Source of the DNA: Verrucomicrobiia bacterium
GTDB lineage: Bacteria; Verrucomicrobiota; Verrucomicrobiia; Limisphaerales; Fontisphaeraceae
Reading direction: 5' to 3'
Length of the DNA stretch: 64,000 bases
NCBI GenBank assembly: GCA_026414565.1
Contig: JAOAIT010000018.1
Span: 248,001 to 312,000, forward strand
The stretch's first letter is position 1. Each line of letters opens with the position of its first letter. This document shows, one piece after another, positions 16,617-24,687 of this stretch. The position numbers were made by a program, and so were the translations under genes. Below the pieces are notes generated by a model that was not told the origin of the DNA, did not search any database, and saw only the letters and a program-made list of their open reading frames with translations.

Positions 16617-18038
16617 ATGACCACGCGGATGTTTTGGCTGGCGCTGGTGTGCGTCTTGCTGGATGGCTCAGCGGCCATGGCGGCCACGCTCAACGTCAAA
16701 GATTTTGGCGCGCAGGGGGACGGTCGCACCGTAGATACACCCGCCCTGCAAAAGGCCATGGATACTGCCGCCAGCCAGGGGGGCGGCACCGTAATCTTCC
16801 CTGCCGGTCGTTATCTTTCCGGCACGCTGCACCTCCGTGACAACCTCACCATGGTCTGGGAGGCAGGCGCCTGTCTCGTGGGCACAACCAACCTGGACCT
16901 CTACTCCGCCCCGAATCCCCCCGCCTACCTGCCGGAGGCCAGGTGGGGCAAGTGGCACCGTGGACTTATCATTGGCCAAAGCGTCACCAATGTTACGCTG
17001 TGCGGTCCGGGCAAAATTGACGGCAACCGCGTGTTTGATCCCACTGGCGAGGAGCGTATGCGGGGGCCGCATACCATAGTGTTTGTGGATTGCCGGAATT
17101 TTACCATTCGGGACCTGGAAATTGTGGATTCGGCCAATTACGCCATCTTTTTCCAGGTCAGCGACGAGGTGGAGATTCGCCGCGTGAAAATTCGTGGTGG
17201 CTGGGACGGAGTACATTGGCGGGGCGCGCCCGAGCGCTGGTGCAGGGATGTGCGAATCCTCGACTGCCAGATGTACACTGGCGACGATTGCATTGCCGGC
17301 CGATATTGGGAGCGCACCCTGATTCAGAATTGCGTGCTGAACAGCTCCTGTAACCCTGTGCGCATTATTGGGCCGGTGCGGCAGCTCATTCTCCAGCAAT
17401 GTCTCCTCTATGGCCCCGGTTTGGAGCCGCACCGCACGTCCAATCGCTACAATGCCCTGGCGGGCGTCAATCTGCAGCCCGGGGCATGGGACGCCACCCG
17501 CGGTTTGACCGATGATGTGCTCATTTCGGATGTCACCATGCATCATGTCGCCGCGCCCGTGCATATCTCTCTCAAACCCGGCAACACCGCCGGCACCATC
17601 CGTGTGCAACGGGTGAACGCCAGCGGCGTGTACCGGGCCGCCATGTCCGCAGAAAGTTGGGCAGATGCCCCCATCACCAACATCATTTTCCGGGACATCA
17701 CCGTGGAGTACACTGGTGGTGGCCGCGCCGTCTCACCCCTGGCCGCCGTAAAGTCCCCGGGGGTGGATGTGCGTCCGTTGCCAGCTTGGGGATTATACGT
17801 CCGCGATGTGCAAAATCTTGAGCTGGACCAAGTGCGGCTACGATTTGAAAAGCCAGATACCCGTCCGGCTCTGCTATTGGAAAAAGTCGGGGAAGCTTGG
17901 CTTGAACAGGTCTCAGTACGCCAAGCGGCGGACGCTTCTGCGCCCCTCCTTACCACGAACGTGGGTAAAGTCCATCTCCGGCAAACTAATTTCACCGAAC
18001 CTTTCCGAGAATTGACGCCTTCGTCTCCTGTTCCCTAG
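16617..18038 (+). CDS. Secreted GH28-like right-handed beta-helix protein
   Basis: A protein of 473 residues, starting at the ATG at 16617 with a signal peptide (MTTRMFWLALVCVLLDGSAAMAA). The mature N-terminus has the pectate-lyase superfamily opening VKDFGAQGDGRTVDTPALQKA and GGGTVIFPAGRYLSGTL, as in GH28 polygalacturonases. The TGDDCIAG segment gives the paired aspartates expected of GH28, but the usual NTDG and GHG motifs are not visible. It may therefore be a rhamnogalacturonan-acting or otherwise divergent enzyme. Many coils of the helix (IVFVDCRNFTIRDLEIVDS, DVRILDCQMYTG) follow. With the nearby GH106-like gene it suggests pectin side-chain or backbone breakdown. The upstream in-frame stretch back to 16314 lies antisense to the lipoprotein gene and is not coding. 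Confidence 0.78.
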   Translation: MTTRMFWLALVCVLLDGSAAMAATLNVKDFGAQGDGRTVDTPALQKAMDTAASQGGGTVIFPAGRYLSGTLHLRDNLTMVWEAGACLVGTTNLDLYSAPNPPAYLPEARWGKWHRGLIIGQSVTNVTLCGPGKIDGNRVFDPTGEERMRGPHTIVFVDCRNFTIRDLEIVDSANYAIFFQVSDEVEIRRVKIRGGWDGVHWRGAPERWCRDVRILDCQMYTGDDCIAGRYWERTLIQNCVLNSSCNPVRIIGPVRQLILQQCLLYGPGLEPHRTSNRYNALAGVNLQPGAWDATRGLTDDVLISDVTMHHVAAPVHISLKPGNTAGTIRVQRVNASGVYRAAMSAESWADAPITNIIFRDITVEYTGGGRAVSPLAAVKSPGVDVRPLPAWGLYVRDVQNLELDQVRLRFEKPDTRPALLLEKVGEAWLEQVSVRQAADASAPLLTTNVGKVHLRQTNFTEPFRELTPSSPVP

Positions 18039-18055
18039 CGCCCTCCCTTGAAATG

Positions 18056-18102
18056 TGTCTATTTGAGACAACTCCGGCTTGGATAAAGTCCGTATTTGTC
18101 TC
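18056..18102. promoter_or_regulatory. Cluster of TGTCT/AGACA half-sites upstream of the M29 gene
   Basis: TGTCT (18056-18060) and AGACA (18066-18070) form an inverted pair with a 5-nt spacer, and TGTCTC recurs at 18097-18102. They sit 38-84 bp before the aminopeptidase start. A regulator site is possible but unproven. Confidence 0.25.
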
Positions 18103-18139
18103 GACATCAAGGTTTTACGCAGTAAACTAGCCGCCATTT

Positions 18140-19249
18140 ATGAATGACCCACGTTTTGCCAAACTGGCCAAAGTTTTGGTGGAATATTCCACGCGCTTGA
18201 AACGGGGCGAAAAGGTGCTCGTGGAATTGTTTGATGTGCCGGATGAGTTTGCCGTTGAATTGATTCGGGCCATTCGCTCTGTGCAAGCGATCCCGGTGGT
18301 GGAGGTGCGCCATAGCCGACTGGTGCGCGAACTGATTCGGGATAGCAATCCTTCGCATGCCTCGCTGGTCCGGGATTTGGAGCTGTTCCGCATCAGGAAA
18401 ATGGACGCCTACATCGCCGTGCGCGGAGCCTACAATGCGAATGAAAACGCTGATGTGCCCTCCGAACGCATGGCCATGTACACCCGCACCTTGCGGCCGG
18501 TGCTCAACCATCGCATCAACCATACCCGCTGGGTGGTCCTGCGCTGGCCCACCCCCTCCATGGCGCAGGCGGCCAACATGAGCACCGAAGCCTTTGAGGA
18601 CTTTTACTTTGAGGTGTGCACCATGGACTACGAGCGCATGGCCAAGGCCATGCAGCCGCTGGTGCGGCGCATGAAAACCGCTGACCGTGTGCACATCAAA
18701 TCGCCCGGCACCGATTTAACTTTCAGCATCAAGGGCATTGGCGCCAAAGGCTGCGAGGGGCGGCTCAATATCCCCGATGGCGAGGTTTTTTCCTGCCCCG
18801 TTAAAAACAGCGTGAATGGGGTCATCCAGTTTAATACCCCCACCATTTACTCCGGCAAACGTTTTGAAAACGTGCGGCTGGAATTCAAAAACGGAAAAAT
18901 CATCAACGCCACCGGCAGCGACACCCAGCGGCTCAATGAAATCTTGGATACGGATGCCGGGGCGCGATACATCGGGGAATTCGCCCTCGGATTCAACCCC
19001 TATATTTTGAACCCCATGTGCGACATTCTTTTTGACGAGAAGATTGCCGGTTCACTTCACTTCACCCCCGGCCAGGCCTATGAAATCGCCGATAATGGGA
19101 ATCGCTCGGCCGTCCACTGGGACATGGTTCTCATCCAGCGTCCCGAATGGGGCGGAGGGGAAATATGGTTTGACGGCGAGCTGATCCGCAAAGACGGACT
19201 GTTCGTCCCCAAAGACTTGCAGGGTCTGAACCCGGACAACCTCAAATAA
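18140..19249 (+). CDS. M29-family aminopeptidase
   Basis: A 369-residue thermophilic-type aminopeptidase (PF02073 type; usual length 370-410). The two-metal site residues are in recognisable places: the glutamate in [10 protein letters not shown], the glutamate in [11 protein letters not shown], the histidine in [12 protein letters not shown], and the histidine and aspartate in SAVHWDMVL. The N-terminal part ([25 protein letters not shown], split as [16 protein letters not shown] and ELFDVPDEF) is the family opening. It has no signal peptide, so it would act in the cytoplasm, removing N-terminal residues from imported or recycled peptides. This fits a window that also encodes a prolyl oligopeptidase and a peptide importer. 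Confidence 0.9.
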   Translation: MNDPRFAKLAKVLVEYSTRLKRGEKVLVELFDVPDEFAVELIRAIRSVQAIPVVEVRHSRLVRELIRDSNPSHASLVRDLELFRIRKMDAYIAVRGAYNANENADVPSERMAMYTRTLRPVLNHRINHTRWVVLRWPTPSMAQAANMSTEAFEDFYFEVCTMDYERMAKAMQPLVRRMKTADRVHIKSPGTDLTFSIKGIGAKGCEGRLNIPDGEVFSCPVKNSVNGVIQFNTPTIYSGKRFENVRLEFKNGKIINATGSDTQRLNEILDTDAGARYIGEFALGFNPYILNPMCDILFDEKIAGSLHFTPGQAYEIADNGNRSAVHWDMVLIQRPEWGGGEIWFDGELIRKDGLFVPKDLQGLNPDNLK

Positions 19250-19479
19250 TCTTGTGGGCCGGCCGCCCCCGTTTGGCCCTTAAATGGGGTCTGCGCCCGC
19301 AGACAGAGGAGAGGCTTGGCGTGGATTATTCGTATCTCCACGTTCAAAAAGACTAGGCACCGGCGACGGCTTGGCTTATAAAAACATCGCCGATCCTTGC
19401 ACCAGGGGCATCTTTAAGCGTGCCTGTGAGGTTTCGGTGAGCAATTATCAACCTTGGATGGCGCCCGGTGGTCTGACTT
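19250..19479 (+). other. Intergenic region with several hairpins
   Basis: This 230-bp gap has a perfect 6-bp hairpin GTCTGC/GCAGAC (19289-19304), a 6-bp CGTGGA/TCCACG pair (19320-19342) and a longer-range CGGCGA/TCGCCG pair near 19361-19394. None is followed by a T-run, so they are not plain terminators. It may be the 5' leader of the VTC gene. Confidence 0.3.
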
Positions 19480-20265
19480 ATGGCGGTTGATCGAATGCAG
19501 GCACAGCGGTTTGAGCTGAAGTACCTCATCAGCGAAGAAACCGCTTTGCAAGTGCGCGACTTTGTCTCCTGTCACCTGGACCTGGACGAGTACGGGGTGG
19601 CCAAGCCCCACCTGTCCTACGATGTCCACAGCCTCTACCTCGACTCGGACTCGCTGCGGACATACTGGGATACCATCAACGGGAATCGCAACCGCTTCAA
19701 ACTGCGCATCCGCTTTTACAGCACCGATCCCAGCGTGCCGGTATATTTTGAGATCAAGCGGCGGGTCAACAACTGCATCATGAAACAGCGCGGCGGCGTC
19801 AAGGGCAGCGCCATGCCCCTGCTGTTGCAAGGGTACCTGCCCGAGCCGGATCATCTCGTCTCTTACACGCCCAAAGCCCTGGTTGCCTTGCAGAATTTCT
19901 CCCGCCTCATGCACATGATCCAGGCCAAGCCCAAAGTGCACATTGCCTACCTGCGCGAGGCGTACGCCAACGAGCCCGGTACCGTGCGCGTCACCATGGA
20001 TCGGGAGGTGCGCGCCCAACCCAATCTTACGGGCGTCATCAGCACGGAAATGACCAACCCTCACTACAGCTTCAAACCTTGGGTCATTCTGGAGCTGAAA
20101 TTCACGGATCGCTTCCCCAACTGGTTCGGTGACCTGGTGCGCCACTTTAACATTATGCAGCGCGGCGCAGCAAAGTATTGTGCCTCCATTCAGGCCATTG
20201 GCGCGGGCCCGCTCAAAAGCATCTTCCCGGTTGTTCCGGAAGAGGAGGTTCAATATACGGAATAA
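19480..20265 (+). CDS. VTC-domain protein (polyphosphate polymerase-like)
   Basis: A 261-residue protein that is essentially one VTC catalytic domain (PF09359 type), a member of the tunnel-shaped triphosphate-tunnel family. Core strands are recognisable in order: RFELKYLI, HSLYLDSD, FKLRIRFY, PVYFEIKRRV, GTVRVTMDREVRA, WVILELKFTD, and the terminal AKYCASI. The basic residues in RIR, KRR and the paired acidic E-x-E strands are those that line the tunnel in yeast Vtc4, where they bind ATP and growing polyphosphate. There are no SPX or membrane segments. In many bacteria such genes sit next to CotH and DUF4956 genes; here no DUF4956 is nearby and a CotH gene lies 13 kb away. The start may also be the ATG at 19495. 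Confidence 0.88.
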   Translation: MAVDRMQAQRFELKYLISEETALQVRDFVSCHLDLDEYGVAKPHLSYDVHSLYLDSDSLRTYWDTINGNRNRFKLRIRFYSTDPSVPVYFEIKRRVNNCIMKQRGGVKGSAMPLLLQGYLPEPDHLVSYTPKALVALQNFSRLMHMIQAKPKVHIAYLREAYANEPGTVRVTMDREVRAQPNLTGVISTEMTNPHYSFKPWVILELKFTDRFPNWFGDLVRHFNIMQRGAAKYCASIQAIGAGPLKSIFPVVPEEEVQYTE

Positions 20266-20328
20266 GGCCAGGTACCGCCACGTGGCAATGGCCTTGGCCA
20301 ATCAACACCTCTGGGCTAAGCTGGTTCT

Positions 20329-22596
20329 ATGCGCTGCATTGTCTGTTCCATCCTGGCCATTTTGGCCGTGGGCATGGTGCCCCCTCGAGCGGCCACAGTT
20401 CTAGTAGAAGCCGAAAGTTTCCAGTCCCTTGGAGGCTGGGTGGTGGATACCCAGTTTATTGAGATTATGGGATCGCCCTACCTCATGGCTCACGGCCTGG
20501 GAAAACCCGTCCGGGACGCGGAAACTACCGTGACCCTGCTGCAACCCGGTAACTATCGGGTGTGGGTGCGTACCAAGGATTGGGTGGCGCGCTGGCAGGC
20601 GCCGGGTACACCCGGAAAATTCCAATTGCTTATCAACGGCCGACCCTTGCCGGTGACCTTTGGCACGGAGGGCAACGACTGGCACTGGCAGGCTGGCGGC
20701 ACTTTTACAGCAAACCAACGCGAGATCAAACTGGCCCTTCACGATTTAACCGGTTTCAACGGCCGCTGTGACGCGATTTTGTTCTCGGACGATCCACAGT
20801 TTACCCCTCCCAATGACTCCACCCCGGCGGCAAAATGGCGGCTGCGGTATGCCGGCCTACCCGAGAAGCCACGCGACGCTGGCGAATTTGATCTCGTGGT
20901 GGTGGGCGGAGGCTACGCCGGCACAGCGGCGGCCGTATCCGCCGCACGCATGGGTTGCAGGGTGGCGCTCATCCAAAACCGCCCGGTTCTGGGGGGTAAT
21001 GGCAGCAGTGAAATTCGCGTGTGGGCGCAAGGCCGAACCCGTCGCGGCCTGTTTCCGCGCCTGGGGGAAATTGTCGAGGAGTTCATGGACCAGGCGAAAG
21101 CCTCGCCCGGCACGGCCGAGGAATTTGCCGATGACCGCAAGGAGGCCATCGTGCGGGCGGAAAAGAATATTCAGCTTTTCCTCAACACCCACGCCCTGGC
21201 CGTGGAAAAAGACGGCAACCGCATTCAGGCAGTCATTGCTCTGGACGTGCGCAGCGGCGAGCTGCGCCGCTTTGCCGGGCGATTATTTGCTGATTGCTCC
21301 GGCCACGCCACGCTGGGCCGAGTGGCGGGCGCCGAACATACCGTGCGCGAAACAGATCATCTGGGCATGAGCAACATGTGGCGCTGGCGCACCAACGAGA
21401 CCGCCACGACTTTTCCATTCACGCCTTGGGCTTTGGATTTGAGCATGAGCGATTTCCCCTATCCCCGGAATGGCCGGGGCGAGTGGTTTTGGGAAACCGG
21501 TTTCAACCGGCATCCGTTGCAGGATCTGGAATACATGCGCGACTGGAATCTGCGCGCCGTGTTTGGAGCCTTTAACGCGATGAAAAACAAAGAGGGCCGG
21601 GAGGCGCACACCCGCGCCGAGCTGGAATGGGTGGCGTACATCGGCGGCACGCGCGAATCGGTCCAGCTTCTTGGGGATGTCATTCTCAGCCGCGATGACA
21701 TTGTGGAGAAACGCCCCTTCCCGGATGGCTGTGTACCCACCACGTGGGACATTGATTTACATTATCCCCGCGAGGAATTCACCCGGAAATACCCGCAGGA
21801 TCCCTTCATCTCCCGGGCTGTGTTTGATCAGTCCGTGGACCGTGAACATGGTTATCCCGTCCCCTATCGCTGTTTTTATTCGCGCAACCTTGCCAATTTA
21901 TTCATGGCCGGACGCAACGTGAGCGTCACCCACGAAGCTTTGGGTACGGTGCGCGTAATGAAAACGGGCGGAATGATGGGCGAAGTCGTGGGCAAAGCGG
22001 CGTCCATTTGTTTGAAACACGACTGCACTCCGCGGGATGTTTATGAACGCTACTTGACCGAGCTTAAGACCTTGTGTCACCTGCCCGGCGCCACACGGCG
22101 GGAGAATGTGCATGCGCCCCTGCAAATTCCCCCCAACCCGCCGCCCCTCCCTGACCCGCCCGCCCTGGAAGGGGTGGACCCCACATCGCTGCCGGGCATC
22201 GTCATTGATGATACACAGGCCAAATTCACGGGAGCATGGGGCGACAAAGGCAGCCTAAAAGGGTATATCGGGCGGGGCTATCGCTACGCCACGCCCGCCG
22301 CTAAAGCCACGGCGCGTTTCGAGTTTCAGGTGCCCCGGGATGGCCGCTATGAGGTTCGGCTGGCCCAACAACCCCACGAAAATCGGGCGCGCAACACGCC
22401 TGTGATTGTTTTTTGTGCCGAGGGGGAGAAAGAATTGGAGGTTAATCAGCAGGCGAAACCGGACCTCCCTCCGACTTTTATCAGTCTTGGTATATTCGCT
22501 TTCACCGCCGGCAAGGTTTGGGCGGTGGAAATTCGCAGCGCCGGTGCTAATGGTTATGTGCATGCAGACGCCGTGCAGGTGCTTCCCGCGCCCTGA
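20329..22596 (+). CDS. Exported FAD-dependent oxidoreductase flanked by beta-sandwich domains
   Basis: A 755-residue protein with three parts. Residues 1-20 are a signal-like sequence (MRCIVCSILAILAVGMV). Residues about 22-155 form a carbohydrate-binding-like beta sandwich (AESFQSLGGWVVD, GNYRVWVRTKDW). Residues about 187-600 are an FAD-dependent oxidoreductase of the PF12831 type, with the dinucleotide-binding motif VVVGGGYAGTAAAVSAARMG (191-210). GGNGSSEIRVW and NLFMAGRNVSVTHEALGTVRV provide the FAD-contacting signature. The C-terminal 120 residues (GRYEVRLAQQP, ending GYVHADAVQVL) resemble the golvesin/xanthan-lyase C-terminal binding domain. Substrate unknown; a sugar or polymer is plausible. 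It has no twin-arginine motif, which is unusual for an exported flavoprotein. An Rrf2 gene follows after 33 bp. Confidence 0.85.
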   Translation: MRCIVCSILAILAVGMVPPRAATVLVEAESFQSLGGWVVDTQFIEIMGSPYLMAHGLGKPVRDAETTVTLLQPGNYRVWVRTKDWVARWQAPGTPGKFQLLINGRPLPVTFGTEGNDWHWQAGGTFTANQREIKLALHDLTGFNGRCDAILFSDDPQFTPPNDSTPAAKWRLRYAGLPEKPRDAGEFDLVVVGGGYAGTAAAVSAARMGCRVALIQNRPVLGGNGSSEIRVWAQGRTRRGLFPRLGEIVEEFMDQAKASPGTAEEFADDRKEAIVRAEKNIQLFLNTHALAVEKDGNRIQAVIALDVRSGELRRFAGRLFADCSGHATLGRVAGAEHTVRETDHLGMSNMWRWRTNETATTFPFTPWALDLSMSDFPYPRNGRGEWFWETGFNRHPLQDLEYMRDWNLRAVFGAFNAMKNKEGREAHTRAELEWVAYIGGTRESVQLLGDVILSRDDIVEKRPFPDGCVPTTWDIDLHYPREEFTRKYPQDPFISRAVFDQSVDREHGYPVPYRCFYSRNLANLFMAGRNVSVTHEALGTVRVMKTGGMMGEVVGKAASICLKHDCTPRDVYERYLTELKTLCHLPGATRRENVHAPLQIPPNPPPLPDPPALEGVDPTSLPGIVIDDTQAKFTGAWGDKGSLKGYIGRGYRYATPAAKATARFEFQVPRDGRYEVRLAQQPHENRARNTPVIVFCAEGEKELEVNQQAKPDLPPTFISLGIFAFTAGKVWAVEIRSAGANGYVHADAVQVLPAP

Positions 22597-22629
22597 AGCA
22601 GCCAAGCTCGCGCCGGTATTGAATGCGCT

Positions 22630-23094
22630 ATGAAAATTTCCAAGAAGACTGATTACGCCCTGCGGGCGTTGTTCACGCTGGTGGACGCCTATGGCCGGGG
22701 GCCGGTCTCCATCCGTGAACTTGCCGAGCGCAACGCTGTACCCAAACGCTTTCTGGAGCATATCATGCTGGACTTGAAGGCCAAGGGATGGGTCACCAGC
22801 ATCCCTGGCGCCCGCGGCGGTTATCAGCTCGCCAAGCCGCCCGAAAAAATAACCATGGGCGAAATCGTCCGCTACTTTGACGGCATCATTGCCCCCATCG
22901 AATGTGTCTCGGTCTCCGGCTACAAGGCCTGCTCGCAGGAGCCGGTTTGCCGGTTCCGCCGCGTTTTTCTGGATGCCCGCAATTACGTCACCCTGCTGAT
23001 GGACCGCTCCACCCTCGCCGATGTGGCCCGCGGCGCTCCCGTTACGGGGCGCGAAGTCTTCTCGCAAGGTTTTATTGGTGGCGAGGGGATCTAG
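22630..23094 (+). CDS. Rrf2-family transcriptional regulator with three cysteines
   Basis: A 154-residue Rrf2 protein. It opens with the family signature MKISKKTDYALRALFTL and a winged helix-turn-helix (VSIRELAERNAVPKRFLEHI, LKAKGWVTSIPGARGGYQLA). Cysteines C92, C101 and C107 (C-x8-C-x5-C) sit where IscR-type members bind an Fe-S cluster (C-x5-C-x5-C), so redox or iron-sulfur sensing is plausible. No isc or suf genes are in the window, and the targets are unknown. It could regulate its upstream neighbour, the exported flavoprotein, with which it shares direction and a 33-bp gap. It converges on the LarA-like gene, leaving only 3 bp between the stops. Confidence 0.9.
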   Translation: MKISKKTDYALRALFTLVDAYGRGPVSIRELAERNAVPKRFLEHIMLDLKAKGWVTSIPGARGGYQLAKPPEKITMGEIVRYFDGIIAPIECVSVSGYKACSQEPVCRFRRVFLDARNYVTLLMDRSTLADVARGAPVTGREVFSQGFIGGEGI

Positions 23095-23097
23095 GCC

Positions 23098-24687
23098 TTA
23101 CTCCACCTCCCACATTGCGATCGGTGGGGAATGAATAACCGAGATGGCGGCCGAAGCGCCCTGTTTGGCGCGGGCCTGCGCAATTGCGTCATCCAAGGTG
23201 GGAGCCGTCTCCCACCCAAGTCGTTGGGCGGCCTCCGGGCTGCGCGGATTGACAATGATGACCTGGCCGCAATGCTTCATGCCATGAGCGCCCCAGTTCC
23301 ACATCGAGACCGGATGAAAACCGTGGTAGGCGTTGTGAAAGCGATATAGACGAATGTAGCGTTCATCGTGCGCCAACGCATCCGCCCACCGCCGGTCCAC
23401 CTCATGAGGATCCCGGGTAATTTGCAGCTTTTCAAACAGATCGCTGTAACTGGGATGATGCACCGGATCAAATTTGTTCTCCAAAGGATGCAAAAATATG
23501 ATGCTGCCCCCTTCCTTGAGCAGCGGCTTGCCTTTGTAGAAATTGAACATGTACCCCAGCCCCATGGCGTACACGAGGATGGGGTTCATCACTGAATGCA
23601 CGCTGTAGGGCATGACGTAGGGAATCGGCACGATCAAAATGTCGCACTGCCCCTGCAACTTGATGAGCTGCTGTTGATAAAGGTGCTTAAGGGTGAGTTG
23701 ATGCACCGCCTCCGCCTCGCCCGCCTGGATGCTGGTGACGCCGTAAGGGGCTTTATTGGCAAAAAAGATCTGCCGGTTGAGGGCCAGTGGGGTGCATTGC
23801 AGGAAACTTTGTGTCACCCGGGCAGAGATTTTATTAAACCACGACCACGTCGTTTCCTGCGTCTGCATGTAGCCCAGATAACCCGGGAAGGTGTCGGTAT
23901 TTACCGTCATCTCAATATGAAACACCTTGACGTGCTTTTCGACGTACCGGCCTATGCGCTCAATCACCTGATGCATCCGGCTGCGTGGCGGATCATTGAA
24001 ACTGCGGGAATGCATTTGCGCCTCGCAGTTGTGATTGGGCCGGATGCAACGGTAAGTGGCCAGCCCCACGCCAACCGACTTGTGTCCGCCGTTGAGGGCA
24101 ACCAGGTTCAGGTTTACATAGATGAGCAAGTCCGAAGTAGCCGCGCGTTTTTGAATCTCAACAATTTCCCCGTGATCGGTATGCCCCAGCACCACGTTGC
24201 CGTCGGGATCTTCAGCGTCATAGTTGTACAACGTGCCCTTGGGCCAATGGGCATTAAAAATCCGCCGCCCCAGCATTTCCTTCAGCTCCCAATCATGCAT
24301 GTGGCGGTGCAGACACACGGCCACCACCAGATGCACATCATCCACCCCCGCCGCCGCGAGCCGTTCCAGCAGCAGTTCAATCACCACCTGCCGGCAGTCT
24401 GGCGCCCGCATCTTGGGCAGGGAAAGCGAAATATCATCAAAGGCGATGGTCACTTTCATGCCTGGCTTCAGATAGGCCCGCAAAGGATCCATGCCCAACG
24501 GATGATCAATTGCCCGCTCTGCCTCGGCTCGCAGACTGGCGAAGCCCGGCAGAGGGGGCCGCGGATACAGCACTCGCGTGCCAGGCGGGACCTTGGCATA
24601 GACAAAACTCTCGCCCCGCATCAAAAAGAGAGGCGGATCCCCCGCCTCATACAATCGCACCAGGCCTTCGGCATCAAGTGACATCAT
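23098..24687 (-). CDS. LarA-like (DUF2088) nickel-pincer racemase family protein
   Basis: A protein of 529 residues from the ATG at 24687; that start overlaps the stop of the dehydrogenase gene by 4 nt (ATGA). The N-terminal half matches the lactate racemase LarA domain: a Rossmann-like KVTIAFDDISLSLPKMRAPD, then LVVAVCLHRHM in place of the family A-x-G-x-HR motif. LNGGHKSVGVGLATY follows, whose lysine corresponds to the LarA lysine that bonds the nickel-pincer cofactor. The family TRP motif after the first strand is altered to SLP, and the protein is longer than LarA (about 425 aa). It probably isomerises a hydroxy acid, but not necessarily lactate. No larB, larC or larE cofactor genes are in the window. 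Confidence 0.7.
   Translation of the reverse strand: MMSLDAEGLVRLYEAGDPPLFLMRGESFVYAKVPPGTRVLYPRPPLPGFASLRAEAERAIDHPLGMDPLRAYLKPGMKVTIAFDDISLSLPKMRAPDCRQVVIELLLERLAAAGVDDVHLVVAVCLHRHMHDWELKEMLGRRIFNAHWPKGTLYNYDAEDPDGNVVLGHTDHGEIVEIQKRAATSDLLIYVNLNLVALNGGHKSVGVGLATYRCIRPNHNCEAQMHSRSFNDPPRSRMHQVIERIGRYVEKHVKVFHIEMTVNTDTFPGYLGYMQTQETTWSWFNKISARVTQSFLQCTPLALNRQIFFANKAPYGVTSIQAGEAEAVHQLTLKHLYQQQLIKLQGQCDILIVPIPYVMPYSVHSVMNPILVYAMGLGYMFNFYKGKPLLKEGGSIIFLHPLENKFDPVHHPSYSDLFEKLQITRDPHEVDRRWADALAHDERYIRLYRFHNAYHGFHPVSMWNWGAHGMKHCGQVIIVNPRSPEAAQRLGWETAPTLDDAIAQARAKQGASAAISVIHSPPIAMWEVE

Noticed and set aside
23596-24681. A 361-codon plus-strand ORF over the LarA-like gene
   Set aside because: Antisense shadow; the minus-strand frame has family motifs and is coupled to the dehydrogenase gene.
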